64,000 bases of DNA from an uncultured Novosphingobium sp. (GCA_937864195.1 CALMJG010000201.1:1-64000), one strand, 5' to 3'. Positions 9,136 through 18,101 are shown, counted from the first letter of the stretch. Notes: generated by a model from the sequence alone, not told the origin. Program-made: numbers and translations.

Positions 9136-9450
9136 TTAGGCGGTCTCGGGCGGGGTGGAGCCGTTGCGGATCAGGTCGGCCAGCATGGTGACGAAGTCAG
9201 CCAGATAGACGATATTGCCCATCTCCTCGCCCATCGGGACGTAGACATCGAATTTCTCTTCGATCTCGAACAGGATGTCGACCATGTCGAGCGAAGGGAT
9301 GCCCAGTGATTCCATCGTTGCCGAAGGAACCAGCAGGGCGCGGTCGATCTTGGCGCAATCGGCAATGATATCGAGGAACTGTTCGGGCCGGTAAGGTGCG
9401 GGCAGGTCGGGCCAGACGCTCGGTATATCGCCTGGTGCATCTACATTCAT
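9136..9450 (-). CDS. Acyl carrier protein
   Basis: Acidic helical protein of 104 residues with a phosphopantetheine site at S53 in GIPSLDMVDILFEIEEKF. The usual D-S-L is P-S-L here, but the serine and the following helix II signature are intact. It is longer than a housekeeping ACP (about 78 residues), with an extra proline-rich N-terminus. The ATG is preceded by GAGGGG. It is co-transcribed with, and four bases from, the ketoacyl synthase gene and presumably carries its acyl chain. Confidence 0.88.
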   Translation of the reverse strand: MNVDAPGDIPSVWPDLPAPYRPEQFLDIIADCAKIDRALLVPSATMESLGIPSLDMVDILFEIEEKFDVYVPMGEEMGNIVYLADFVTMLADLIRNGSTPPETA

Positions 9451-9486
9451 TCTGCCGCCCCTCGGGATTCGTGGTTACCTGCTTTG

Positions 9487-9514
9487 CTTATATGCGTGCG
9501 ACTGGATTTGCGAA
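9487..9514 (-). promoter_or_regulatory. Possible sigma-70 promoter for the ACP-ketoacyl synthase pair
   Basis: On the minus strand TTCGCA (9514-9509) and TATAAG (9492-9487) are spaced by 16 bases, about 40 bases before the ACP start. This is a motif match by eye only. Confidence 0.35.
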
Positions 9515-9568
9515 ATGGCTTGTTGTGCCCCCGGCCGAAGCGTTCCGCTGTCCGGAGGATCCGCGTGT

Positions 9569-9588
9569 TGCCTGCCGGGCGGCAGGCA
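9569..9588 (-). terminator. Hairpin after glucokinase
   Basis: TGCCTGCC and GGCAGGCA form a perfect 8-bp stem with a 4-base loop between glk and the ACP promoter. No T-run follows, so it may be a weak terminator or an mRNA end stabiliser. Confidence 0.45.
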
Positions 9589-9613
9589 GTGCTCCCGCTT
9601 TGCCGCACCGGCT

Positions 9614-10588
9614 TCACCGGGCAAATTCCCGCGCAAAGGCCGCGGCTGCTCCGAACAGGCCCGGCTGGGGGTGGGTGATGATCCGCACGGGAAGCGATTC
9701 CATCAGGTGCCGGAACCGCCCCTTGGCGGCGAAGCGCATGGCAAAGCCCGACTGGCCGAGCCGGTCCCCGATGCGCAGGCCCAGTCCGCCGGCGATCACC
9801 AGCGCCTTGCCGCCCTGGGCAAGCACGATGTCGCCCGCGACCGTGCCGAAGCTCAGGCAGAAGCGCTCGAAGGCCGCCGCCGCCAGGCTGTCGCGGCCTT
9901 CGAGCGCGCTGGCCCACAGCTGCGCATCGTCGCGCTCGGCGACCGAGCGGTTTTCGAGCGCGGCGAGTGACTGGTAGATTGCGCCGAGCCCCGGTCCGGA
10001 CACGACCCGTTCGGCCGAGACGCGGGTGAACTGCCGCCGCAGCCGCGCAAGGATGGCGTCCTCGATGCTGTCGAGCGCGGGGAATTCCACGTGGCCGCCC
10101 TCGGTCTCGATCACATGGTAATGGCCCTGCGCCCGGACCACGCTGGCCACGCCCAGACCCGTGCCGGGGCCAATCACGCTGATCACGCCCGTTTCGGGCA
10201 GCGGCAGGTCAGGCCCGGCCAGATGGCGGAACTGGCTCTGCGGCAGGGTGGCCACGGCGTGGCCAACCGCGCCGAAATCGTTGACCAGCACGTGCCGGTC
10301 GAGCCCCAGCTGCGCCGGCAGCGTCGCGGGATGGATTACCCATGGATTGTTGGTGAGCTTCAGCGTCTCGCCCGCAATCGGGGCGGCAATCGCAATCCCG
10401 GCCGCGCGCGGCAGCGTCCCGCCGATCCTGGCGCCGAACGCCTCCCACGCGGTTTGCAGGCTGGCGTGGTCGGCGGTCTTCAGGGTAACCGGTTCGTCCA
10501 GCGCGGCGACCTGGCCCCCGTCAATCAGGGCGATCGCGAAGCGGGCGTGTGTGCCGCCAATGTCGGCGGCAACGATCTCCTGCCTCAT
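9614..10588 (-). CDS. glk: Glucokinase
   Basis: Cytoplasmic ATP-dependent hexokinase (324 residues) phosphorylating glucose at C6. It has the phosphate-1 loop ADIGGTHARFA at the N-terminus, VLVNDFGAVGHA with the catalytic aspartate, the adenosine loop SVIGPGTGLGVASV and the sugar-contact segment ETEGGHVEFPA. Its length matches the proteobacterial Glk family (about 320), not the ROK family. It stands alone: the ACP genes downstream have their own promoter candidate, and the SDR gene is divergent. The 239-base gap on the right (10589-10827) holds the divergent promoters; I could not pick convincing boxes there. Confidence 0.93.
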   Translation of the reverse strand: MRQEIVAADIGGTHARFAIALIDGGQVAALDEPVTLKTADHASLQTAWEAFGARIGGTLPRAAGIAIAAPIAGETLKLTNNPWVIHPATLPAQLGLDRHVLVNDFGAVGHAVATLPQSQFRHLAGPDLPLPETGVISVIGPGTGLGVASVVRAQGHYHVIETEGGHVEFPALDSIEDAILARLRRQFTRVSAERVVSGPGLGAIYQSLAALENRSVAERDDAQLWASALEGRDSLAAAAFERFCLSFGTVAGDIVLAQGGKALVIAGGLGLRIGDRLGQSGFAMRFAAKGRFRHLMESLPVRIITHPQPGLFGAAAAFAREFAR

Positions 10589-10827
10589 CGGCCCGTCCGG
10601 AGCGCAGCGCCGGCTTTCGAGCCTTCGCCGCCGCGCCGCACCGGGGCGGTCGGCCGGTTCCCGGGCCGCGTTCGCGCCCTGCCGGGAGGTCGGGCATTCA
10701 TTGCACGCTCGGGTTGGGCAAGGCTTGCATTGCGAACGGCTTTAAATTTGCCCTATCTGGCACGCAACATCGAAAACCCTGCGAACGCGCGCGCAGCGGC
10801 GGCGCAGCGACGGGAGCCGAAACGCGG

Positions 10828-11583
10828 ATGACCATACCAACCACCCCCTCGTTCCGCATCGACGGCAAGCGTGCGCTGGTGACAGGGGCCGGGCGGGGCA
10901 TCGGCCTTGCCGCCGCAGCCGCGCTGGCCCAGGCCGGGGCGCAGGTCACCCTTGCAGCGCGCACCGCAAGCGAGATTGAGGAGGCGGCCGCGGCGATCGG
11001 CCAGGCTGCCAGCGCGGCAGTGCTCGATGTTTCGGACCTTGGCGCGGTTTCCGCCTTCTTCACGGACCGCGAGCCCTTTCATGTGCTGGTGAACAATGCC
11101 GGGACGAACCGACCCAAGCCGGTGTGGGAAGTGAGCGAGGCCGATTACGACGCCGTGCTCGATCTCAATCTCAAGAGCGCCTTCTTCGTTGCGCAGGCGT
11201 GCGTGAAGCGGATGATGGAAACCGGCACGCAGGGCAGCCTGATCCACATGGGCAGCCAGATGGGCCACGTCGGCGGGCCCAACCGTTCGCTCTACTGTGC
11301 CAGCAAGTGGGCCCTGGAAGGCATGAACAAGGCTCTGGCGCTCGACCTTGCGGCGCACGGCATCCGCTCCAATACAATCGCGCCGACCTTCATCGGGACG
11401 CCGCTCACCCGGCCGATGTTCGAGGACGAGGAGTTCCGTGCTGCGGTTTTGGCCAGGATCAAGCTGGGCCGGATCGGCCGGATAGAGGACCTGATGGGGG
11501 CCGTGGTGTTCCTGGCCTCCGACGCCTCGGCACTGATGACCGGAACCAGCCTGGTCGTGGATGGCGGCTGGACCGCCGACTGA
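10828..11583 (+). CDS. SDR-family NAD(P)-dependent oxidoreductase
   Basis: Classical short-chain dehydrogenase of 251 residues with the cofactor loop TGAGRGIG, the NNAG motif, the catalytic serine in HMGSQMGHVGG and YCASK. It ends in the usual SLVVDGGWTAD. It would oxidise or reduce a hydroxyl/ketone on a catabolic intermediate; the substrate is not readable. ATG 10828 is preceded by GGGAG and begins MTIPTTPSFRIDGK, a normal SDR start. It lies 159 bases upstream of the first TonB receptor in the same direction, just before the putative LysR box, so it may be transcribed separately from the receptor. Confidence 0.9.
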   Translation: MTIPTTPSFRIDGKRALVTGAGRGIGLAAAAALAQAGAQVTLAARTASEIEEAAAAIGQAASAAVLDVSDLGAVSAFFTDREPFHVLVNNAGTNRPKPVWEVSEADYDAVLDLNLKSAFFVAQACVKRMMETGTQGSLIHMGSQMGHVGGPNRSLYCASKWALEGMNKALALDLAAHGIRSNTIAPTFIGTPLTRPMFEDEEFRAAVLARIKLGRIGRIEDLMGAVVFLASDASALMTGTSLVVDGGWTAD

Positions 11584-11621
11584 CAAGCAAGCGCCGGAAA
11601 CAAGGCGGTATTGTCCGTTTC

Positions 11622-11634
11622 GATAAAGGCTATC
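11622..11634 (+). promoter_or_regulatory. LysR-type box, site 1 (GATA-N5-TATC), upstream of TonB receptor 1
   Basis: GATAAAGGCTATC, followed by CAAAATCATCG. It ends 108 bases before the receptor ATG. The same 13-mer occurs, in the opposite genome orientation, before the second receptor, and a related palindrome abuts the LysR gene. An inverted repeat with a 5-base centre is the usual form of a LysR recognition site. Confidence 0.6.
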
Positions 11635-11742
11635 CAAAATCATCGCTTCTATCGATTGTGCTCTTCGCCTAGCCGACCCGGGAGAGCAATAAGCGCCCGT
11701 TCCCGCAATCAATGCGACGGCGCTATCGAGGGGAGAGAGACA

Positions 11743-14118
11743 ATGATCCGACAGACCAATCGCCGTGCCTGCTTCGCGCTGCTGTGCGGCACCAGCCTGG
11801 GCCTGCTGGCCAGCCCGGTGCTGGCCAATGAAGCCGCCCCGGACGCGGCAGCGGCCGAGCAGCCGGCCGGCGAAGCCCAGGGCGACATTGTCGTTACCGC
11901 GCGCGGCCGCGAGCAGCGCCTGCAGGACGTGCCGGTGGCCGTTTCCGTGGTCGGCGGGGCGGAGCTTGAGCGCGCCGACCTGCGCAGCCTGCAGGACGTG
12001 ACGGCCCGCCTGCCCAACGTGCGCATCACCAGCGGCACCAACACCGACGTGCTGGTGATCCGCGGGGTCGGTTCGGGCGCCAACGTCGGCTTCGAGCAGG
12101 CGGTCGGCACGTTCGTCGACGGCGTCTATCGGGGCCGCTCGCGCGCCACTCGCGCCGCCCTGTTCGACCTTGACCGGATCGAGGTGCTGCGCGGGCCGCA
12201 GACCACCTTCTTCGGCCATAACGCCGTGGCCGGTGCGCTCAACATCGTCACCCGCAAGCCGGGCAATGACCTGGCGGTCAACGCCAGCGCGCTTTATGAA
12301 CTGGAGCACGGCGAATACACGGTGGAGGCCGGGGTGACCGTGCCGCTGAGCGATACCCTGTCGGTTCGCGCCGCCGGACGCCTCTCGGGCATGGACGGTT
12401 ATGTCTTCAACACCACGCTGAACCAGGACGGCCCGCACATGCGCGACCGGATCGGCCGCATCTCTGTGCGGTTCGAACCCAGCGACAGCTTCCGCAGCGA
12501 CCTGCGTGTCGACATGGCGCGCCTGCGCTCGCGCGATGCCTTCCCGGGCGAGATCGCCAATTGCCCGCCGGCGGCAGTCTATGGCGCGCCGGGCCTTGCC
12601 TGTGGCCAGATCCTGGCCAGCGCGAACCCCGATGCGAAGTTCGACTATCGCTCGACCGGTCGCGACAGCTTCTTCAACTTCGACTACACCGAGGCGGCCT
12701 GGACCAACACGCTGAAGTTGGGCGGGATCACCCTGACCTCGATCAGTTCCTATTACCAGCATGACAACGACGCCAAGATCCAGCTGATCCCGACCCCCAA
12801 CGTCGGCTTTGGCGGCAGCGGCATCCTGCCGACCCGCAACCTGGAAAGCTACGAACAGTACAGCCAGGAACTGCGCCTGCAGTCCGATGCCGGCAACACC
12901 ATCGACTGGATGGTGGGCGGCTATTATGCCCACGGCCAGCTGGAAGCGCGCAACCGCACCGGCTTCCACTTCGTGCCCTTCGCCCTGATCACCCCGGGGC
13001 TGACCACGGTCCTGGCCCCCAACACCCCGATCACCGGCCGCCCGACCCTGTCGCAGACCGACAACGTCTACTCGGTGTTCGGATCGCTGACCTGGCGCGC
13101 CACCGATGCGCTGCGCCTGAACCTTGCCGCGCGCTATTCGAAGGTCGACAAGCAGGGCACCCGCACCATGTCGTGGGGCATCCTTGACGGGAACCTTGGC
13201 GAGAACTTCGTCGCCCTGCCGATGGCCGACCAGATCCTGATCAACGCCGGGCGCGGTTCGTCGATGGCGCAGTATCCGATCACCAGCCGCAGCGATGACA
13301 AGTTCATGCCCTCGGTCGGGATCGAATACGACCTGACCGGCGATATCATGGCCTATGCGACCTACAGCTACGGCTTCAAGGCCGGCGGCTTCGATGCCAG
13401 CGCTCAGGGCGGTATCTATGGCCCCGAAACGGTCAATGCCTATGAAGCGGGCATCAAGGGCTCGATCGCGGGCGGGCTTGGCAGCTTCAGCCTGGCGCTG
13501 TTCCGTTCCAATTACTCGGACCTTCAGGAAACCTCGATCGTGTTCACCGGCACGGGCGCGCAGCAGTCGATCACGGCAGTGGTTGCCAACGCGGCGGGCG
13601 CTCGGGTCCAGGGCGTTGAGCTGGGCGGCTCGATCCGCGTGGCGGACTGGCTGAAGATCAACGCCGATATCGGCTATCTCGATGCGATCTACAGCAACTT
13701 CCCCAACGCCTCGTGCACCGTGCTGGCGACGGCGGGCAATGCCAAGTGCGTGCAGGACATGTCGGGCAAGCGCCGCGCCTATGCGCCGGAGTGGACCGGC
13801 ACGATCGGTGCCAACGTGACCGTGCCGCTGACCGGCGACGTTTCGCTGCGGATCGACCCGTCGCTGTTCTTCTCCTCGCGCTACTTCATGTCGGCGACGG
13901 CTGATCCGCTGCTGGAGCAGTCGGGCTTCGCCAAGGTCGACCTGCGGGTCGGCGTGGGGCCGGACGACCGCAAGTGGGAACTGTCGGTGATCGCCCGCAA
14001 CCTCACCAACAAGGCGACTTCCAGCTTCGTCGCGCCGCTGCCGACCTCGAACGGCAGCACGATCGTCTACCCCGATCGCCCGCGCTCGATCGCGCTGTCG
14101 GCGGCGGTCAAGTTCTGA
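11743..14118 (+). CDS. TonB-dependent receptor 1
   Basis: Outer-membrane gated beta-barrel of 791 residues that imports a specific large or scarce compound using TonB energy. It has a signal peptide (about residues 1-28, ending SPVLANEA), a TonB box in GDIVVTARGREQ, a plug domain (DVPVAVSVVGG to FFGHNAVAGALNIVTRKP) and barrel strands to the terminal SIALSAAVKF ending in phenylalanine. It belongs to the sphingomonad/caulobacter class that imports plant, sterol or glycan compounds rather than siderophores, though this is inferred from context. The ATG follows GAGGGGAGAGAGACA. A lactonase-like gene starts two bases after the stop. Confidence 0.93.
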   Translation: MIRQTNRRACFALLCGTSLGLLASPVLANEAAPDAAAAEQPAGEAQGDIVVTARGREQRLQDVPVAVSVVGGAELERADLRSLQDVTARLPNVRITSGTNTDVLVIRGVGSGANVGFEQAVGTFVDGVYRGRSRATRAALFDLDRIEVLRGPQTTFFGHNAVAGALNIVTRKPGNDLAVNASALYELEHGEYTVEAGVTVPLSDTLSVRAAGRLSGMDGYVFNTTLNQDGPHMRDRIGRISVRFEPSDSFRSDLRVDMARLRSRDAFPGEIANCPPAAVYGAPGLACGQILASANPDAKFDYRSTGRDSFFNFDYTEAAWTNTLKLGGITLTSISSYYQHDNDAKIQLIPTPNVGFGGSGILPTRNLESYEQYSQELRLQSDAGNTIDWMVGGYYAHGQLEARNRTGFHFVPFALITPGLTTVLAPNTPITGRPTLSQTDNVYSVFGSLTWRATDALRLNLAARYSKVDKQGTRTMSWGILDGNLGENFVALPMADQILINAGRGSSMAQYPITSRSDDKFMPSVGIEYDLTGDIMAYATYSYGFKAGGFDASAQGGIYGPETVNAYEAGIKGSIAGGLGSFSLALFRSNYSDLQETSIVFTGTGAQQSITAVVANAAGARVQGVELGGSIRVADWLKINADIGYLDAIYSNFPNASCTVLATAGNAKCVQDMSGKRRAYAPEWTGTIGANVTVPLTGDVSLRIDPSLFFSSRYFMSATADPLLEQSGFAKVDLRVGVGPDDRKWELSVIARNLTNKATSSFVAPLPTSNGSTIVYPDRPRSIALSAAVKF

Positions 14119-14120
14119 CC

Positions 14121-14987
14121 ATGGGGCTGCGCCGCTGGTTCGTTTCTGCCCTGGTCCTTGCCGCACTGCCGGCGGGGGCCAGCGCGGGGCCGCGCAAATG
14201 GGAAGCCGCCGCGCGCTGCGGCGGCTTTCTTGAATCCCCGGTGCGCCTGCCATCCGGCGACCTCGCGGTCAGCGATCCGCTGAACGGGCGGCTGCTGCGG
14301 ATCGACGCGAAGGGCCAATGCAGCCCGATCGTCGAGGGGGCAGACCTGCCCAACGGCCAGACGCTGGATGCCCGGGGCCGCCTGGTGGTCGCCCGGCGCG
14401 GCGGGCTGATGGTGGTCGATCCCGCGACCGGGGCAATGACCACGCTGGTCGACAGGTTTGCTGGCCAGCCGCTGGATATTGCCAACGACCTTGCGTTCGA
14501 CAGCCACGGCGGCATCTACTTCACCGTCCCCGGCGCCTCCTCGCTGCTGCGGCAGGACGGGCGGGTGTTCTATCTGCCCGCAGGCGCGCGCGAGCCGGAA
14601 CTGGTGGCGCAAGGGCTGGCCTTCCCCAACGGCGTGGCCGTTGCGCCCGATGGCGACAGCATCCGCGTGGCCGAGTTTGCCGCAAAACGCATCCTCTATA
14701 TCCCCACGCGGCATTCCAAGCGCCGCTTCAACGTGCCGCACGTCTTCGCGCACACCATCGGCGGAGTGGGTCCGGACGGGCTGACCTATGGCCCGGACGG
14801 CACGCTCTATGCTGCCAATATCGAGGCGGGGACGATCTCGCGCTGGACGCCGGAAGGCCAGCCGCTGGCCGACCTGCGCCTGCCGAAAGAGGCGGGACCG
14901 CTGGTCACCAACCTGCTGGTCGAGGGCAAGGTGCTCTACGCGACCGAGGCAGCCGAGGGCGTGGTCTGGCGCACCCGGCTGCCCTGA
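14121..14987 (+). CDS. SMP-30/gluconolactonase-like beta-propeller protein, exported
   Basis: 288 residues with a Sec signal peptide (MGLRRWFVSALVLAALPAG, cleaved after ASA). The mature part has repeated propeller blades: SPVRLPSGDLAVSDPLNGRL, DIANDLAFDSHGGIYFT, FPNGVAVAPDGDSIRVAE and GPDGLTYGPDGTLYAANI. The family hydrolyses lactones with a bound divalent metal; the N-D pair in ANDLAFD and the D in GPDGLTY are at usual metal positions. It is two bases from the TonB receptor stop and certainly in its operon, so it probably acts in the periplasm on the imported compound. A non-catalytic binding propeller is possible. Confidence 0.8.
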   Translation: MGLRRWFVSALVLAALPAGASAGPRKWEAAARCGGFLESPVRLPSGDLAVSDPLNGRLLRIDAKGQCSPIVEGADLPNGQTLDARGRLVVARRGGLMVVDPATGAMTTLVDRFAGQPLDIANDLAFDSHGGIYFTVPGASSLLRQDGRVFYLPAGAREPELVAQGLAFPNGVAVAPDGDSIRVAEFAAKRILYIPTRHSKRRFNVPHVFAHTIGGVGPDGLTYGPDGTLYAANIEAGTISRWTPEGQPLADLRLPKEAGPLVTNLLVEGKVLYATEAAEGVVWRTRLP

Positions 14988-14991
14988 GGGG

Positions 14992-16395
14992 TCAGTCGAC
15001 CCCGAAGCGGTCGGCGGCCTCCGCCCCGTGGAATCCGTGGCTGTAGCTTTCGGGGTCGAGCGGCAGCATGGCGGCGTCCCAGGCCGCCCAGCGCGCCTTG
15101 AGATCGGCAAACAGTTCCGGCTGGCGCGCCTTGAGGTTGCCGCGTTCGAGCGGATCGCGGACCACGTCGAACAGGAATTCGTTGCCGTTGATCCTGAGGT
15201 ACTTGTGGTCGCCCAGGCGGATCGCGGCCTGGGCCATGTGGCGATAGCGCCAGAACAGCGCGCGCGGGGGCAGCGTGCCGCCCAGCAGCGCGGGAGTGAT
15301 GTCGATCCCGTCGCTGGGGGATGTGGCTGAAGGCGCGGCGCCCGCGGCGGCCAGCAGGGTCGGCAGCCAGTCCATCGACATGACCTGCGCTGCGCTTTCG
15401 CTGCCGGCCTTCACCCGTCGCGGCCAGCGCACGATCAGCGGCACGCGGATCCCGCCTTCCAGCAGCTCGGTCTTGCGGCCCGAGAACGGCCAGGTATCGG
15501 AAAACCGTTCGCCGCCGTTGTCGCTGGTGAAGATGACGATGGTATCGTCCTCCAGCCGCAACTTGCGCAGCGCCTGCATTACCCGCCCGACCTGGAAATC
15601 AAGCCGCTGCATCATCTGCGCATAGGTGGCCAGCGTCCCGCCATCGTAGTGGAAGATCGCGGCGGGGTTGCCACTTGCCGCCAGCCGCTCGGACTCGGAC
15701 CTGTCGTCGGGGCCTTCCCACGGCCAGTGCGGCGCGGTGAAGTGCAGGCTCATGAAGAACGGGCGGCCATCGCGCGCATGTTCGCCGATCCGGGCAATCG
15801 CGCGGTCGGCCAGCAGATCCGTCAGGTAGCCCTGTTGGTCCACCGGGCTGCGATCCTCCCACAGGTCCAGCCCCTTGCCGGAGCGGTGGGTGAAGTAATC
15901 CGCCCCGCCGCCTTCGACGCCGTAGAAATGCTCGTACCCGCTCAGCAGCGGGCCGAAGCGCGGGCTGGCGCCCAGATGCCACTTGCCGATCAGCGAAGTG
16001 GCATAGCCGCTGGCGTGCAGCAGCGAGGGCAGGGTGGGGTGCTCGGGCGGCAGGCCAACGTCGCGGAAGGCCAGCGGCTCTTCCAGCCCGATCGGCAGCC
16101 GGTACTGGTAGCGCCCGGTGATCAGCGCGGTGCGCGTGGCCGAGCAGACCGGGCTGTTGGCATAGGCCGATGTCAGCCGCATGCCCTGCGCCGCCAGCCG
16201 GTCGATCTGCGGCGTGGCGTAGTCCCTGCGGCCAAAGCACGACAGGTCCGCATAGCCCATGTCGTCGGCCATGATGAACAGGATGTTGGGGCGCCGCGCC
16301 TTGCCGCGGCCCAGGGCTGGCGCGGCAAGGTTCGATACGGCAAGGCTGGATGCGGCTGCGCCCAGCAGGGCGCGGCGGTTCAGGGTCCAACTCAT
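14992..16395 (-). CDS. Tat-exported sulfatase
   Basis: Type I sulfatase (467 residues) that would remove sulfate from an ester in the periplasm. The N-terminus, NRRALLGAAASSLAVSNLAA, is a Tat-like signal. Metal residues are in NILFIMADDMGYAD and IVIFTSDNGGE. The formylglycine motif is CSATRTALITGR, so the usual C-x-P-S-R is C-x-A-T-R: the cysteine and arginine are kept, while proline and serine are replaced. No formylglycine-generating enzyme or anaerobic maturase is in the window. The gene is last in a minus-strand run beginning at the second TonB receptor. It converges on the lactonase gene, with four bases between. Confidence 0.9.
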   Translation of the reverse strand: MSWTLNRRALLGAAASSLAVSNLAAPALGRGKARRPNILFIMADDMGYADLSCFGRRDYATPQIDRLAAQGMRLTSAYANSPVCSATRTALITGRYQYRLPIGLEEPLAFRDVGLPPEHPTLPSLLHASGYATSLIGKWHLGASPRFGPLLSGYEHFYGVEGGGADYFTHRSGKGLDLWEDRSPVDQQGYLTDLLADRAIARIGEHARDGRPFFMSLHFTAPHWPWEGPDDRSESERLAASGNPAAIFHYDGGTLATYAQMMQRLDFQVGRVMQALRKLRLEDDTIVIFTSDNGGERFSDTWPFSGRKTELLEGGIRVPLIVRWPRRVKAGSESAAQVMSMDWLPTLLAAAGAAPSATSPSDGIDITPALLGGTLPPRALFWRYRHMAQAAIRLGDHKYLRINGNEFLFDVVRDPLERGNLKARQPELFADLKARWAAWDAAMLPLDPESYSHGFHGAEAADRFGVD

Positions 16396-16427
16396 CCTGT
16401 TTCTCCTTGGTGCGACCCGAAGGGAAC

Positions 16428-16455
16428 GGCGGCGGCGCGCTGGAGCGCCGCCGCC
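16428..16455 (-). other. Strong intercistronic hairpin
   Basis: GGCGGCGGCGC (16428-16438) and GCGCCGCCGCC (16445-16455) make a perfect 11-bp stem with a 6-base loop between the hydrolase stop and the sulfatase start. There is no T-run on the minus strand. It may dampen sulfatase expression or protect the upstream mRNA. Confidence 0.6.
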
Positions 16456-16465
16456 CAGGTTCAGG

Positions 16466-17308
16466 TCAGGCGTTCAGCACGAAGTCGGTCACCAGCCGGT
16501 TGAACTCGTCCGCGTGTTCGATCATTGCCCAGTGGCCGCAGCGGTTCATCAGAACAAGCCGCGAATTGGGGATGTGCGCGCACAGTACCAGAGAATGCTC
16601 GTAAGGCACCACGCGGTCGTCACGGCCGTGGATCAGCAGGGCCGGGATCTGCATCTTCATCAGCTGGTCCATCGGCGCCCAGCGGTTCACCGGTCCGCCC
16701 TTGGTCAGCATGTCGAGGAAGTTGGCGAGATGCTCGGGGCAGGCATTGGCGGCGTCCGAGCGGGCCTTGCACAGTTCCGGCGTGGCGAAGGTCTTGTCAT
16801 AGACCATGATGTTGACCAGCGCTTCCATCGCTTGCGGGGTCGGCGTGCGATAGGCCTGCTGCAGGTACTTGAGGCCTTCGGTCGGGCCGTCGCCGGCGCT
16901 GAACAGGCGCGGGGTGGGGCTGGAGCCGGGGCCCATGGTGATCACGTGGCTGACGCGGTCCGGATGATCGACCGCCACCGCCAGGGCCACGATCCCGCCC
17001 ATCGAATTGCCGACCAGCGCGGCCTTTTCCAGACCCAGTTGGTCCATGAACTCGATCGTCGCGCCGACGTGGTCGAGCGTTTCCTTGGTGCAGGGATCGG
17101 AATCGCCCCAGCCGGGCATGTCGAGCGCGAGGACGCGGAAGTTCTTCGCCAGCACCTCGATATTGCGCGAGAAATTGCTCCAGCCGGTCGCGCCGGGGCC
17201 GCTGCCGTGGATCATGATCAGCGGGTGGCCTTCGCCCGCTTCGTAATAACGCAGCTTCCAGTTCTTGGTCTGGATGGTGCGGGCAGCTTCGGCCTGGGTC
17301 AGTGACAT
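16466..17308 (-). CDS. Meta-cleavage product hydrolase-like alpha/beta hydrolase (HsaD/BphD type)
   Basis: A 280-residue C-C bond hydrolase that would split a ring-opened 2-hydroxy-6-oxo-dienoate into a hydroxydienoate and an acid. The oxyanion segment IHGSGPGATGWSNF is the hallmark of the BphD/HsaD/MhpC group. The nucleophile is S102 in VGNSMGG, the acid D230/D231 in HGRDDRVVP and the base H259 in CGHWAMIEHADEF. It lies in the minus-strand operon, 40 bases downstream of the SDR gene. The matching extradiol dioxygenase is 8 kb away at 25994, under the same putative LysR box. Confidence 0.88.
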   Translation of the reverse strand: MSLTQAEAARTIQTKNWKLRYYEAGEGHPLIMIHGSGPGATGWSNFSRNIEVLAKNFRVLALDMPGWGDSDPCTKETLDHVGATIEFMDQLGLEKAALVGNSMGGIVALAVAVDHPDRVSHVITMGPGSSPTPRLFSAGDGPTEGLKYLQQAYRTPTPQAMEALVNIMVYDKTFATPELCKARSDAANACPEHLANFLDMLTKGGPVNRWAPMDQLMKMQIPALLIHGRDDRVVPYEHSLVLCAHIPNSRLVLMNRCGHWAMIEHADEFNRLVTDFVLNA

Positions 17309-17348
17309 GGGGTAGGTCCTTCTTTTCAGGGATTGCGGATCGGTCGGC

Positions 17349-18101
17349 TCAGTCCATCCAGAGGCCGCCGTTGACGTCCATGATCTCGCCGGTAACGAAC
17401 GCCGCCTCGGGGGTGCAGAGCCAGGCGACAGCGGCCGCGACCTCGTCGCCCTTGCCCATCCGGCCGACCGGGATCTGGCGAATCAGCGCCTCGGGGAAGC
17501 TGGTGGTCATCGCGCTGGCAATCGGGCCGGGGGCGACCGCGTTGACAGTGATGCCGTGCGCGGCAAGTTCCTTGGCAAGGTAGAGCGTCATGGCGTGGAC
17601 CCCGGCCTTGGCCGCGCCATAGGCGGCGTTTCCGGCGCGTTCCTGCTCGCTGGCGTCGATCCAGGGGCGCGGATTGCCGCCGTTCTTCGCGAGTACCGAG
17701 CCGATGTTGACGATCCGCCCCGCGCCTTGCGCGCGCATCGGCGCGATCACCGCCTGGTTGACGAGGAACACTCCGCGCAGGTTGATCGCATGGACCCGGT
17801 CCCATTCCTCCAGCGCGATGCTTTCGAACGATCCGGTCGAGGTGACACCGGCGGCGGTGATCAGGCAGTCGATCCGCCCGAAATCGGCCAGGGTGCGGTC
17901 CACCACCGCGCGGATCTCTGCCGGATCGGCAAGGTCGGCGGCGTAGCTGCGGGAATCGTTGCCCACGGATGCGGGTTCGTCGCGGTCGGACAGAGCGAGG
18001 CGTGCGCCGCCCTGCGCCAGCCGCCGGGCCACGGCCTGCCCGATCATCCCGGCGCCACCGGTAACCAGCGCGACGAGGCCATCGAGCGCGAAGCGCGTCA
18101 C
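17349..18101 (-). CDS. SDR-family oxidoreductase
   Basis: A 250-residue short-chain dehydrogenase with the cofactor loop VTGGAGMIG, AADLAD, the catalytic serine in NIGSVLAKNGG, Y and K in YGAAKAG, and a final GEIMDVNGGLW. GTG 18101 overlaps the upstream flavoprotein stop (GTGA), so the two are translationally coupled; no ATG fits. Compared with FabG it has an insertion before the catalytic tyrosine (GNPRPWIDASEQERAGN). Coupling to a flavin dehydrogenase suggests it acts on the same intermediate, for example by oxidising an adjacent alcohol. Confidence 0.88.
   Translation of the reverse strand: MTRFALDGLVALVTGGAGMIGQAVARRLAQGGARLALSDRDEPASVGNDSRSYAADLADPAEIRAVVDRTLADFGRIDCLITAAGVTSTGSFESIALEEWDRVHAINLRGVFLVNQAVIAPMRAQGAGRIVNIGSVLAKNGGNPRPWIDASEQERAGNAAYGAAKAGVHAMTLYLAKELAAHGITVNAVAPGPIASAMTTSFPEALIRQIPVGRMGKGDEVAAAVAWLCTPEAAFVTGEIMDVNGGLWMD

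Noticed and set aside
10753..14253. Very long open frame (over 1100 codons) antisense to the SDR and TonB receptor
   Set aside because: High-GC codon bias keeps the opposite strand open. The translation is arginine/alanine/glutamine-rich with no domain, while the plus strand encodes a complete receptor.
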